Positions 1 to 7,998 of a stretch of DNA of 56,485 bases are shown in pieces. Below the pieces are notes generated by a model. It was not told the origin of the DNA and did not search any database. It saw nothing but the letters and a program-made list of their open reading frames with translations. Position numbers and translations under genes: made by a program. The stretch's first letter is position 1; each line of letters starts with the position of its first letter. Where the stretch lies: assembly GCA_934229395.1 (NCBI GenBank), contig CAKQDL010000008.1, forward strand, positions 1-56,485, written 5' to 3'. The stretch is from an uncultured Peptococcaceae bacterium. Its GTDB lineage: Bacteria > Bacillota > Peptococcia > Peptococcales > Peptococcaceae.

Positions 1-347
1 TGGGTATTCACCCTTGCCCGCAAAACCGAAAGAGAAAAGGGCTTGGTAATGTAATCATCAGCGCCTCTTTCCAGTCCATCTACGATGTCCAGATCGGTGT
101 CATTGGCAGTCAGCAGAATAACAGGAATACCGGGCAGGTTTTCCTTGACCTCCCGGAGCAGCTCAAGCCCACTGCCATCCGGCAGATTGATATCCAGCAG
201 GATCAGGGATACACTACCGCAAAACAATTGCTCTCTTGCCGCTTTTAGATCATGGCAGGATATAATCTGACGGTCATCTGCTTTCAGCGCTTTGCATAAG
301 CCTTGATTCAAACCGATATCATCCTCAATAATCAATAATTGTTCCAT
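1..347 (-). CDS. Response regulator receiver domain, 3' end cut by window edge
   Basis: Reading leftward from an ATG at 345-347, the frame stays open to the window edge and gives about 115 residues of a CheY-like receiver domain. The acidic pair is at residues 8-9 (LLIIEDD), the phospho-acceptor Asp is in LILLDINLPDGSG, the conserved Thr in LLTAND, and the Lys in YITKPFS. A GGGAG ribosome binding site precedes the ATG. The family pattern predicts a DNA-binding output domain beyond the edge (OmpR/PhoB type is likely), with a sensor kinase probably next to it, but neither can be seen. The AT-rich upstream region meets an IS256 relic, so this is probably accessory DNA. Confidence 0.85.
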   Translation of the reverse strand, partial: MEQLLIIEDDIGLNQGLCKALKADDRQIISCHDLKAAREQLFCGSVSLILLDINLPDGSGLELLREVKENLPGIPVILLTANDTDLDIVDGLERGADDYITKPFSLSVLRARVNT

Positions 348-402
348 GTATCTCACTCCCTCGTTATTCAAATGCTACCATCATTTCCTTGGGCAATTTT
401 TC

Positions 403-1102
403 GGTAATGTCCATATAATGGTGTAAAATCACAAAATAAAATAAGCCACTGGCTCATCCTTTAGGTATAATGTTAATCGCCAAACCAACACAAGCCCTAG
501 GAGGATGAAACCAAATGGCTCAGCTTAATATTACTTTAAATCAAGAAGAAATTCTACAATTACTTTCTCAAGACCATGACGATGCTTTTCGTACTCTCCT
601 TCAAAATAGTCTTAATGCTGTTTTTAAAGCAGAATCACAAGAGCAGCTTGAGGCCAATCCTTATGAGCGTTCTGAAGAACGTACGGACAGCCGCAAGATA
701 TCGCAGAAAAAACAACAATCTGCCTTGACGAAGGCTTCGAAAGCGCCATGACAGTGATGTATCTTCCAAAGGGTATGCGACGTTTCTTTCGCACCTCCAA
801 TCATATTGAAAGACTCAACAAAGAGCTGAAGCGCCGCTCGAAAGTCATCGGCATATTTCCAAATGAAGCTTCCTTAGTCCGCTTGATAGGCTCCGTACTT
901 ATTGATCAAAACGATATTTGCCAATCAGGCCGCGCGGTATTTTCTAAAGAAAGCTATCGCAAGTTAATGTCAACAGATGTACTTGCAACATTTCACCGAA
1001 TCGCCTTAGAACAAACCGCCTTTTTAGCGGCTTGAGTTCTAGAGCAGATGACACGCACGATTAATACCTAAAGGTATTTTATACACTGATTTGGACTTGA
1101 CT
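403..1102 (+). mobile_element. IS256-family element, internally deleted relic (copy 1)
   Basis: The left end begins near 403, and a 21-bp terminal segment at 409-429 matches in inverted form the segment at 1076-1096 (16 of 21 positions identical, both starting GTCCA). Between the ends lie only the first and last parts of an IS256-type transposase; the middle is deleted. No convincing 8-bp target duplication flanks the ends. The first 288 bp recur at 5928-6215 with about six mismatches. With the transposase broken the element cannot move itself, although its ends could be mobilised by a full-length relative. Confidence 0.85.
515..1035 (+). pseudogene. IS256-family transposase, internal deletion and frame break
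   Basis: The N-terminal part (515-about 696) starts with ATG after an AGGAGG site and encodes the typical IS256-family opening MAQLNITLNQEEILQL. At about 696 it joins sequence encoding the C-terminal catalytic end, recognisable by YLPKGMRRFFRTSNHIERLN and KRRSKVIGIFPNEA and ending at 1035. The join shifts the frame: the first frame stops at 749-751, while the C-terminal frame is open through DEGFESAMTVMYLP across the same stretch. Most of the DDE catalytic core (about 200 residues or more against a usual length near 400) is missing. Not functional. Confidence 0.88.
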
Positions 1103-1152
1103 GTCATGCATCATGGTGATGGGGCTCACTTTTTTTATTTGTAACGTATTCC

Positions 1153-2088
1153 TTACACACCGTAAAAATCATAGGACAATAGCATCTTTTCGAAGAGCAC
1201 GGCTGCTGGGTCGGGCTTTTTTTGTGTGGAGGTTACCAAGACAATATTGGATTTAAAGCTGTTATCAATGGGAATGGCCGTCAAATCCTTGTATTTCAAA
1301 AATATCTTTCTAAATTCGAATAGGGTAATTACCGACACCGCCAAGCCACGTCGAAGCATTTCTTTGTGAAAGGATTCGTTACAGGAAAAGAATAGGCTTC
1401 CGGTGGTGGCGAAAACATCTATTTCCAGTCCGGATGAAAGAATTTTTGGGTTTGTGTCAAATACCAAAGTTGGTGCATTGGCGATGTCCTCGAACTTCAA
1501 TGTTTTTTCTTGGGCAAATGGGTGGTTGCGGTTGCAGCAGGCGATAAAGTCATCGGAAAACAAACGCTGGAATTTTAGATGGGGGGTGTCGGCGCTAATG
1601 AGCTCATTCAAAAAGGGATCGGGCACAAAGATAAGCCCCAAATCGGCTTGGCCCTCGTCGATGGCTTGAAGAATGGCGACATTTTCTTTTTCTTGTAGGA
1701 TAAGCTGCACGGATGGCGCTCTGCGACCGTATTTTTCAATCAAGTCGATGAGCAGTGCTTCCAAGAGGCGCGTGTGCGTAAGTATTTTAATTTTTCCGGC
1801 TGGAATCATGTCATCTTCGGTTTCAGATAAAGTGGGGAGCTCAAATTCTTCCTTCAAATCGTAGTAGAGGTCAATCATATGGCGAGCTTTTTTTAGAAAT
1901 GCTGTTCCCTCAGGGGTAAGGGTGGCACCGTGATTGGTGCGGTTCAAGAGTGTTGTGCCAAATTCATCTTCGAGCTTTTTTATGGAAAAGGACAGGGCTT
2001 GCTGGCTAATAAAGAAGCGTTGGGCTGTTTGTGTGATAGAGTGGGTTTTTGAGATATCGTCTAAATAGATGAGCCATTCTGTGCGCAA
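1153..2088 (-). CDS. LysR-family transcriptional regulator
   Basis: A 311-residue protein of normal LysR length. An N-terminal winged helix-turn-helix spans about residues 1-60 (TQTAQRFFISQQALSFSIKK then LEDEFGTTLLNRT), followed by a linker helix and a periplasmic-binding-like effector domain from about residue 95. The start is TTG (2086-2088), preceded by GGAGGT at good spacing. It is divergent from the hydrolase gene at 2289 across a 200-bp region, the usual arrangement for a LysR protein controlling its neighbour. By inference it controls the hydrolase and transporter genes; the effector is unknown. The gene lies between two IS256 relics. Confidence 0.9.
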   Translation of the reverse strand: MRTEWLIYLDDISKTHSITQTAQRFFISQQALSFSIKKLEDEFGTTLLNRTNHGATLTPEGTAFLKKARHMIDLYYDLKEEFELPTLSETEDDMIPAGKIKILTHTRLLEALLIDLIEKYGRRAPSVQLILQEKENVAILQAIDEGQADLGLIFVPDPFLNELISADTPHLKFQRLFSDDFIACCNRNHPFAQEKTLKFEDIANAPTLVFDTNPKILSSGLEIDVFATTGSLFFSCNESFHKEMLRRGLAVSVITLFEFRKIFLKYKDLTAIPIDNSFKSNIVLVTSTQKKPDPAAVLFEKMLLSYDFYGV

Positions 2089-2176
2089 AATAAGACCTCC
2101 TTATAAATATCAGCTTTTCTTATCCATCTTATCATTTAAAAGTCGATTGCTGCAACAAAAAAAGCTGCGCGCAAAT

Positions 2177-2191
2177 AACTTACAACAAGTT
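2177..2191. promoter_or_regulatory. Candidate LysR operator in divergent promoter region
   Basis: A 15-bp palindrome, AACTT-ACAAC-AAGTT, lies about midway between the LysR gene and the hydrolase gene. A second, wider inverted pair (ACTTAC at 2178-2183 and GTAAGT at 2203-2208) overlaps it. LysR proteins commonly bind interrupted palindromes of this size between divergent genes. Assignment to this regulator is inference. The rest of 2089-2288 holds AT-rich promoter-like sequence and a GGGAGGA ribosome binding site before 2289, but no convincing -35/-10 pair. Confidence 0.45.
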
Positions 2192-2288
2192 TTCTCTGTT
2201 TAGTAAGTATCCGACTGATGTGTTAAAGTGGAAGCACAAAGAGTAATAAAAACGCAATTTATATATTTATATATAGGGAGGAACAATC

Positions 2289-4292
2289 ATGGATAAGAAA
2301 AAAGTGTTGGTTCTTGGCGTTGACGGGTTAGACCCTCGTCTAGCAAGTCATTTCCTTGAAGAAGGTAAAATGCCGAGCTTTGAAAAATTGATTCATCGTG
2401 GGAGTGCTAGAAAGGATTTGAGAATGCTTGGCGGGATGCCAACCATTACACCACCGATGTGGACCTCATTGGCTACCGGCGCCACACCGGCAACCCATGG
2501 GATTACCTGCTTCTGGGGACAATCCAAAAAGGATTTGGCAACCATGACCTACAACTTAAATTCCAAGAGCTGCCGTGCAGAGCAAATGTGGAATGTAACC
2601 ACTGAAGCCGGCTTAAAAACCTTGGTATGGCATTGGCCGGGGTCCTCATGGCCACCAAGCTCCGATAGCCCACTTTTGCACGTTGTGGACGGTTCACAAC
2701 CAAACGCTATCGGGAACGGAGATTGCGTGGTCGATGATGACAAGCTCTTGTATGCGTCCGAAAAAGTTGAAAAAACCATCTTTAAGGCCAAGGTACCAAA
2801 TACCTCCGGCGCCGGGTGCATTATTAATGATGTACCGGTTGATACCGATGACAGCGCTGTAAGCGAAAGCGAATTTAATAACGCCTTGGAAATGAAATCA
2901 TTGATTTTGTCCGAACACGAAGGGGACTTATCTGCGGATATGTTGCCAATCGATGTTATCAATACCCCAATCAGCGCTCCAAAAAAATGGCAAATTGATG
3001 TACCGGCAGATGCAAAGGAATTTTCTGTTTTAATCAACGGTGGGAAAACCAGACGTCCGGCATTGATTTTGAAAAATGAAAACGGTGTCTATGACAGCGT
3101 TGCTATTTATAAGGATAAGAAGACCGCCGAACCGCTGGTTGTGCTTGGCGATGCGTTTGTATCAACGGTGTATGATGAGCTTGTTATTGATGAAAGCAAG
3201 ATTAAAACCAATCGTCCGATGCGCTTGTTGAGCTTGGCCGAAGATGGCAGCGAAGTGCGTGTTTGGATTGGGCCGGCGAAGGATATTTACAAAGATGTGC
3301 TCTGGCATCCGGCGACATTGAAGAAAACCGTGATTGAAAACGTTGGGCCGGTGCCTTGCACCTCCATGGCAGATGCGCGCAATGAAAGCTTGGTAAAAAC
3401 CTGCTTGTTGCCATGCTGGGATGTTTATTCCAAGTGGCAAGCTGATGCCATGAATTATCTCATTGATCATGAAAACTACGATGTTGTATTTTCACATCTG
3501 CACAATGTTGATGCTTGCGGTCACTTGTTCTGGTATTTAAGCAAGGACCGTGCAGCGATTGGGAACAATGGCGCATTGTATCAGGAAGCCATGGAATGGG
3601 TATATCGCCAAACTGACCGTTATATTGGCGCCTTCCTACATTATTTGGATGAAGGCTGGACCATCTTGGTTATCTCTGACCACGGTTTGTTGGTACCACC
3701 GGAGGATGATATTCCGCTACTTGGCGATGGCTTTGGCTGCAACGTTCGTGTGCTCGAAGAATTAGGGTATACCGTATTGAAGAAAGATGAAAATGGCAAC
3801 GAGCTGCGTGATATCGACTATTCAAAAACCCGTGCAGTCGCCAATCGTGGGAACCATATCAATCTGAATATCATCGGTCGCAATGAACACGGCATTGTAA
3901 AACCAGAAGATCAATACGAATTGGAAACACAAATTATCAGTGACCTTTACAATTATCGTGACAAAAACGGCAAACGTGTTGTTTCTCTGGCAATCAAAAA
4001 CAAGGAAGCTGAAATTATTGGGATGAACGGCGACGAATGTGGCGATATTATTTATTTCTTGGAAGAAGGCTTTAACCGCTTGCATGGTGATTCCTTGTCA
4101 ACCTTCCAAGGTGCCAACCACACCTCTGTATCACCGATTTTCATTGCTGCAGGCCCTGGCATTAAGGCAGATTATGTGACAGATCGTGTAATTCGTACCT
4201 ACGATGTGACCCCAACCATCGCAACCCTACTCGGCTTGAGAATGCCGGCTCAATGCGAAGGGGCACCGGTTTATCAAATTTTTGAAGACTAG
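2289..4292 (+). CDS. Alkaline phosphatase superfamily (type I phosphodiesterase/nucleotide pyrophosphatase-like) hydrolase
   Basis: A 667-residue protein with the metal ligands of the alkaline phosphatase superfamily, closest in pattern to type I phosphodiesterase/nucleotide pyrophosphatase. Asp12 is in VLVLGVDGLD, and the nucleophile candidate Thr54 is in PTITPPMWTSLATG, followed by the family element TPATHGI. Asp408 and His412 are in HNVDACGH, Asp464-His465 in ISDHG, and His611 in GANHTS. No signal peptide or membrane segment is visible, so it is probably cytoplasmic. Residues about 150-380 form a large insert between the motifs. It probably hydrolyses a phosphate or phosphonate ester; the substrate is unknown. 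The stop is TAG. It is followed after 77 nt by a transporter gene, probably in one operon, and is divergent from a LysR regulator. Confidence 0.83.
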   Translation: MDKKKVLVLGVDGLDPRLASHFLEEGKMPSFEKLIHRGSARKDLRMLGGMPTITPPMWTSLATGATPATHGITCFWGQSKKDLATMTYNLNSKSCRAEQMWNVTTEAGLKTLVWHWPGSSWPPSSDSPLLHVVDGSQPNAIGNGDCVVDDDKLLYASEKVEKTIFKAKVPNTSGAGCIINDVPVDTDDSAVSESEFNNALEMKSLILSEHEGDLSADMLPIDVINTPISAPKKWQIDVPADAKEFSVLINGGKTRRPALILKNENGVYDSVAIYKDKKTAEPLVVLGDAFVSTVYDELVIDESKIKTNRPMRLLSLAEDGSEVRVWIGPAKDIYKDVLWHPATLKKTVIENVGPVPCTSMADARNESLVKTCLLPCWDVYSKWQADAMNYLIDHENYDVVFSHLHNVDACGHLFWYLSKDRAAIGNNGALYQEAMEWVYRQTDRYIGAFLHYLDEGWTILVISDHGLLVPPEDDIPLLGDGFGCNVRVLEELGYTVLKKDENGNELRDIDYSKTRAVANRGNHINLNIIGRNEHGIVKPEDQYELETQIISDLYNYRDKNGKRVVSLAIKNKEAEIIGMNGDECGDIIYFLEEGFNRLHGDSLSTFQGANHTSVSPIFIAAGPGIKADYVTDRVIRTYDVTPTIATLLGLRMPAQCEGAPVYQIFED

Positions 4293-4315
4293 ACATTCGA
4301 CAATTGAGGCGTGTG

Positions 4316-4346
4316 GGAGAACAAATTTCTTGCGTATTTGTTCTCC
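4316..4346 (+). promoter_or_regulatory. Intercistronic hairpin between hydrolase and transporter
   Basis: A perfect 11-bp inverted repeat (GGAGAACAAAT / ATTTGTTCTCC) with a 9-nt loop lies between the two genes. It is not followed by a T-run, so it is unlikely to be a full terminator. It may stabilise or process the mRNA, or set the expression ratio of the two genes. The right arm ends about 9 nt before the AAGGAG site of the transporter gene, so folding could also affect translation. Confidence 0.6.
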
Positions 4347-4369
4347 TGCTTTAAAAGGAGATGTTATTC

Positions 4370-5815
4370 ATGAGTACTGCAGCGCAAAAAAATAAAAAGA
4401 TGTACATGCATATTGTCATCATGTTTGCGATTATCATTGCTGTGTGGAATATGCCTGCTTTTGGTCAAATTACAGATGTGGGTATGAGGGTGCTGGGTGT
4501 ATTTTTAGGAATTGTTTACGGCTGGATTTTTATTGATTTATTGTGGGTAAGCTTTGCCGGGTTTGCCTTATTGACAGTAACAGGTTATTGCTCAGCAACC
4601 GAAGCATTTGCGTCCGGGTTTGGGAATGCCACCTTCCTCATGGTATTGCTTCCGGCGGCATTTGCAATCGCATTAAATGAAATCGGTATTTCTGATGGGA
4701 TTGCTTATTGGATTTTAAGCAGAAAAATTTTCATCGGTAGACCGTGGTTACTGATTGTAGCAATTTGTACCACCTCTTTTCTCATGGGGCTTTTCAACGG
4801 TGGGATGGCAGCTGTGTTCTTGATGTGGACGATCGCCATTAAAATCGGTGAAATCAATGGCTACAAGTCCGGCTCAAGAGTATTGAATATGCTGATAGCG
4901 TTCATTGTGTACATTGCAATGACAGCACCGGCGATGGTGCCTTTCTACGGTAGTGTATTATTGTATGGTGGCTTTTTAACACAAGCAACCAAGCTGGTTA
5001 TTCCAACCGGTCCGATGATGCTTTGTGGGATGGTTTATATCATTGCTACCAGTGCATTGATGCTTCTTGTAAGTAGATTTATTTTGAAGGTTGATGCTAA
5101 AAACTATACTACCACCGCCGAATTATGCAAAGAATATGGCAACTACAAGATGAACAAGTATCAAAAGGTCGGCTTTATTTTACTGTTATTCTATTTTGCG
5201 GTATTGATGATTCCTGCGATTATTCCTACCCTTCCGGGCGCAGCCTTCTGCAATAGCTTGGGGGTTATCGGCTGGACCGTTATCTACATGACCGTTTTCC
5301 TTATTTGGCGCGGAGATAATGGCAAACCCGTTGTTAATCTGATGAATTGCTTCAACAACCTGCCTTGGGCAATGCTGATGCTGTTGGCAGTAACTTATCC
5401 ATTAGCAGAAGCCATGGAATCCGAAAAAACCGGAGTTACTGCAACCATTACCAATTTTTTGGCACCGGCGTTAACCAGGCTGGATGTGACGGTGCTGATA
5501 ATTGTTGCTATGTTGGCAATGGCAGTGATTACCCAGTTTATGCATAACGTTGTTATGGGGGCTATTTTCATTCCGATTATTGTTCCAATTGTCATTTCCA
5601 TGGGTGGGAATCCATATGTATGCTGGTTCTTAATCTATTGCTCCTTGATGTGTGCATACGTAACACCTGCCGGCAGTATGATGGCAGGGATGGTATTTGG
5701 TCATAAGTACATGGTTGCAAAGGATGCGTACCTGTTTGGGCTCTTATTCCTTGGGGCGGCGTTGATTGTACTCTTGCTAATGATGCCATTGTTGAATATT
5801 TGCTTTGCTGCTTAA
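4370..5815 (+). CDS. DASS/SLC13-like anion permease
   Basis: A 481-residue integral membrane protein with about 11-12 hydrophobic segments. Its pattern fits the divalent anion:Na+ symporter (DASS/SLC13) or ion-transporter superfamily: paired re-entrant-like regions (ASGFGNATFLMVLLP and FMHNVVMGAIFIP) and the polar loop AYVTPAGSMMAGM. The start is placed at 4370 because AAGGAG (4355-4360) is 9 nt upstream; an in-frame ATG at 4361 is too close to that site. It follows the hydrolase gene with a hairpin between and ends at a strong terminator. It probably imports the hydrolase's substrate or exports a product. Which anion is carried cannot be read from the sequence. Confidence 0.75.
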   Translation: MSTAAQKNKKMYMHIVIMFAIIIAVWNMPAFGQITDVGMRVLGVFLGIVYGWIFIDLLWVSFAGFALLTVTGYCSATEAFASGFGNATFLMVLLPAAFAIALNEIGISDGIAYWILSRKIFIGRPWLLIVAICTTSFLMGLFNGGMAAVFLMWTIAIKIGEINGYKSGSRVLNMLIAFIVYIAMTAPAMVPFYGSVLLYGGFLTQATKLVIPTGPMMLCGMVYIIATSALMLLVSRFILKVDAKNYTTTAELCKEYGNYKMNKYQKVGFILLLFYFAVLMIPAIIPTLPGAAFCNSLGVIGWTVIYMTVFLIWRGDNGKPVVNLMNCFNNLPWAMLMLLAVTYPLAEAMESEKTGVTATITNFLAPALTRLDVTVLIIVAMLAMAVITQFMHNVVMGAIFIPIIVPIVISMGGNPYVCWFLIYCSLMCAYVTPAGSMMAGMVFGHKYMVAKDAYLFGLLFLGAALIVLLLMMPLLNICFAA

Positions 5816-5826
5816 GTTAATTAAAA

Positions 5827-5870
5827 TAAAAAGGTCGTTATCAACGAGTGTGTTGAGAACGACCTTTTTT
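5827..5870 (+). terminator. Rho-independent terminator after the transporter gene
   Basis: The stem is formed by AAAAAGGTCGTT and AACGACCTTTTTT with additional TCAA/TTGA pairing and a small loop, and ends in six T. It starts 11 nt after the stop codon and closes the hydrolase-transporter transcript. Confidence 0.9.
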
Positions 5871-5927
5871 GGTTGTTGGGGTGGCGGTGTTTTTTGCTTT
5901 TCTTCCAACGTTGACCGAGAGTTGAGA

Positions 5928-6215
5928 GGTAATGTCCATATAATGGTGTAAAATCACAAAATAAAATAAGCCACTGGCTCATCCTTTAGGTATAATGTTA
6001 ATCGCCAAACCAACACAAGCCCTAGGAGGATGAAACCAAATGGCTCAGCTTAATATTACTTTAAATCAAGAAGATATTCTACAATTACTTTCTCAAGACC
6101 ATGACGATGCTTTTCGTACGCTCCTTCAAAATAGTCTTCATGCTGTTTTGAAAGCAGAATCACAAGAGCAGCTTAAGGCCAATCCTTATGAGCGTTCTGA
6201 GGAACGTACGGACAG
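5928..6215 (+). mobile_element. IS256-family left-end relic (copy 2)
   Basis: This stretch is collinear with 403-690, without gaps and with about six mismatches. It contains the left end, the promoter region, an AGGAGG site and the first 58 or so codons of the transposase. It stops within a few bases of the position where copy 1 has its internal deletion, and no right end follows. It has the same orientation as copy 1, so the two bracket the LysR/hydrolase/transporter cassette. Confidence 0.85.
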
Positions 6216-6288
6216 TGCTAACGTATTTACACATATTTTGTCATTTTTTTACCATTTCTGCATAGTATTGAACGAAATAAAGTGCTAA
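6040..6288 (+). pseudogene. IS256-family transposase N-terminal fragment
   Basis: An ATG at 6040 opens the same N-terminus as the copy at 515 (MAQLNITLNQEDILQL). The similarity ends at 6215 (ERTDS), after which the frame runs through unrelated AT-rich sequence to a stop at 6286-6288. No catalytic residues remain. Not functional; the downstream half of this frame overlaps the promoter region of the next gene. Confidence 0.85.
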
Positions 6289-6296
6289 AATTAATA
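6268..6296 (+). promoter_or_regulatory. Possible promoter for the DJ-1/PfpI gene
   Basis: TTGAAC (6268-6273) and TTAATA (6291-6296) are separated by 17 bp, about 50 nt before the start codon. The -10 match is weak and other AT-rich combinations exist in 6220-6300, so only the general location is well supported. Confidence 0.4.
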
Positions 6297-6346
6297 CAAA
6301 CAAGCGTTGCACCTTATACAGCGCAATGACATTAGGAGGTTTCATT

Positions 6347-6925
6347 ATGAGCAAAAAGATTCTACTACTTTGCGGTGACTTCACCGAAGATTACGAAACC
6401 ATGGTCCCTTATCAAGCCCTTTCCATGCTTGGTTACCAAGTTGACGCCGTTTGCCCAGATAAAAAAGCTGGCGATACTGTAGCCACTGCCATCCACGACT
6501 TCCTTGGCAAGCAAACCTACACCGAACTTACCGGTCACAACTTTGCCCTCACTGCAGATTTTGACGCAGTAGATACCGCAGACTACGTTGGTCTTTTCAT
6601 CACCGGCGGTCGTGCACCAGAATACATTCGCCTCAATCCTCGCGTGATTGAAATTGTTCAAGAATTCTTCAAGGCTGAAAAGCCAGTTGCAGCCATCTGC
6701 CACGGCCCTCAAGTGCTCACCGCTGCTGGTGTTCTAGATGGCTACAAGGCTACCTGCTACGCAGCAGTTGGTCCAGACATCGGCTTGGCTGGTGGCACCT
6801 ATGTAGAAGTTGGTGCTGACGAAGCTGTTGTAGATAGAAACCTCGTTACCTCTCCAGCATGGCCAGGCAACACCGCCATCTGCCGCGAATTTGTAAAGCT
6901 CTTGGGCGCAAAAATTGAAATCTAA
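6347..6925 (+). CDS. DJ-1/PfpI family protein
   Basis: A 192-residue protein of the DJ-1/PfpI (class I glutamine amidotransferase-like) fold. The nucleophile elbow AAICHGPQ places Cys118 and His119. The acidic partner is probably Glu14 or Glu17 in DFTEDYE, and FITGGRAPE is the usual preceding strand-turn. Family members act in protection against carbonyl damage, as chaperones or, in some cases, as peptidases; the substrate here is not known. Length is normal. The start at 6347 follows AGGAGG with 6-7 nt spacing, so the in-frame ATG at 6326 is not used. It converges on the carbonic anhydrase gene across a shared terminator. Confidence 0.88.
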   Translation: MSKKILLLCGDFTEDYETMVPYQALSMLGYQVDAVCPDKKAGDTVATAIHDFLGKQTYTELTGHNFALTADFDAVDTADYVGLFITGGRAPEYIRLNPRVIEIVQEFFKAEKPVAAICHGPQVLTAAGVLDGYKATCYAAVGPDIGLAGGTYVEVGADEAVVDRNLVTSPAWPGNTAICREFVKLLGAKIEI

Positions 6926-6942
6926 ATTCACCCACAATAAGC

Positions 6943-6980
6943 AAAAAGCGTTGACCTCCTACGAGAGCAACGCTTTTTTT
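6943..6980. terminator. Bidirectional terminator between DJ-1 and carbonic anhydrase genes
   Basis: AAAAAGCGTTG and CAACGCTTTTTTT form an 11-bp stem with runs of A on the left and T on the right. It can therefore end transcription from both convergent genes. Confidence 0.9.
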
Positions 6981-6981
6981 A

Positions 6982-7551
6982 TTATTCAATGCACCACGCG
7001 GTGTCATCCACATGTTCTATTTTGCCGGTGGTTGGATCCATAAGGAAGCCTTCGATGATGATATCGTGGGGCACGAGTGGATGGTTGCGCACCAGCTCCA
7101 CGCTTTTTGCTACGGCCTCCTGCACACAGGAAAAGCCTGTGAGCCAATCCTTTATGCCAAAGCCACAATAATCGAGGTATTCAAAGTGATCCTCTGGTAT
7201 ACCGCGCTTGCGCATATGCTCAATCATCATATCGCCATCCATATGCTGCACACCGCAGTCATAGTGACCAATGACCATGATTTCATTCACGCCAAGCTCA
7301 TAAATGGCAATCAAAAGGCTACGCATCACGCTCCCAAAAGGTGCGCTAATCACACCACCAGCATTTTTAATGAGTTTCACATCGCCATTTTTAATGCCCA
7401 AGGCCGCCGGCAAGAGCGCAGTGAGCCTGGTATCCATACAAGACACAATGGCCACGTTGCGATCAGGATACTTGCTTGTTTGGTAGGCTTCATATTCCTT
7501 GTTGGCAACAAATTCCTTATTATACGCCAAAAAATCATCCATTGTACGCAT
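6982..7551 (-). CDS. Beta-class carbonic anhydrase
   Basis: A 189-residue protein with the beta-carbonic anhydrase zinc site: Cys38, Asp40 and Arg42 in IVSCMDTRL, and His96 and Cys99 in IGHYDCG. It interconverts CO2 and bicarbonate in the cytoplasm and supplies bicarbonate for carboxylations. Length fits the shorter bacterial beta-class enzymes. An AGGAGGT site lies 8 nt before the ATG. The upstream ribosomal operon ends at its own terminator (7583-7618), only 32 nt before this start codon, so the gene either uses a promoter hidden in that small space or depends on read-through. Confidence 0.93.
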   Translation of the reverse strand: MRTMDDFLAYNKEFVANKEYEAYQTSKYPDRNVAIVSCMDTRLTALLPAALGIKNGDVKLIKNAGGVISAPFGSVMRSLLIAIYELGVNEIMVIGHYDCGVQHMDGDMMIEHMRKRGIPEDHFEYLDYCGFGIKDWLTGFSCVQEAVAKSVELVRNHPLVPHDIIIEGFLMDPTTGKIEHVDDTAWCIE

Positions 7552-7582
7552 TTTTACTACCTCCTAACAAATCTTACCTACG

Positions 7583-7618
7583 AAAAAAGCACCGACCTTC
7601 TTCCGAAAGTCGGTGCTT
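7583..7618 (-). terminator. Terminator of the S10-spc-alpha operon
   Basis: AAGCACCGAC and GTCGGTGCTT form a 10-bp stem with a 12-nt loop. On the minus strand it is followed by six T. It lies 20 nt beyond the rplQ stop codon. Confidence 0.92.
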
Positions 7619-7638
7619 CATTATTTACTAGACTTAAA

Positions 7639-7977
7639 TTATACCAATTCAAGAATAGCCATTGGAGCAGCGTCGCCGCGACGGAAGCCAGTCTTCAATA
7701 CGCGGGTGTAGCCACCGTTACGATCAGCATAAGCTGGTGCGATTTCGTGGAAAAGCTTGTAAGCTACATCTTCATCAAGAAGATAAGCGTTAGCTTGACG
7801 GTAAGCAGCCAAATCGCCCTTCTTACCCAAAGTAATCATTTTGTCCACCATGCGGCGTACTTCTTTAGCCTTTACTTCGGTGGTTTCCACTTTACCATGC
7901 ATAAGAACGGAAGTGGTCATATTACGGAGAATCGCACGACGATGTGCGCTATCGGTTCCGATTTTACGATGATTCAT
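7639..7977 (-). CDS. rplQ: 50S ribosomal protein L17
   Basis: A 112-residue protein recognised by its conserved opening (MNHRKIGTDSAHRRAILRNM) and basic C-terminal half. L17 is a large-subunit protein near the peptide exit tunnel. It is the last gene of the ribosomal operon, 21 nt after rpoA, and is followed directly by a terminator. Length is typical of the short bacterial form. The cobalt/nickel-type ECF transporter genes that often follow rplQ in Firmicutes are not here. Confidence 0.97.
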   Translation of the reverse strand: MNHRKIGTDSAHRRAILRNMTTSVLMHGKVETTEVKAKEVRRMVDKMITLGKKGDLAAYRQANAYLLDEDVAYKLFHEIAPAYADRNGGYTRVLKTGFRRGDAAPMAILELV

Positions 7978-7998
7978 CCTCGAACCTCCTATTAGTTA

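Noticed and set aside
403..6215. A functional composite transposon
   Set aside because: Both IS copies are deletion remnants, copy 2 has no right end, and no target duplication flanks the unit.
7012..7995. A 327-codon plus-strand open frame opposite the carbonic anhydrase and rplQ genes
   Set aside because: It is antisense to two clear genes, spans their terminator, has no ribosome binding site and its protein has no recognisable domain.
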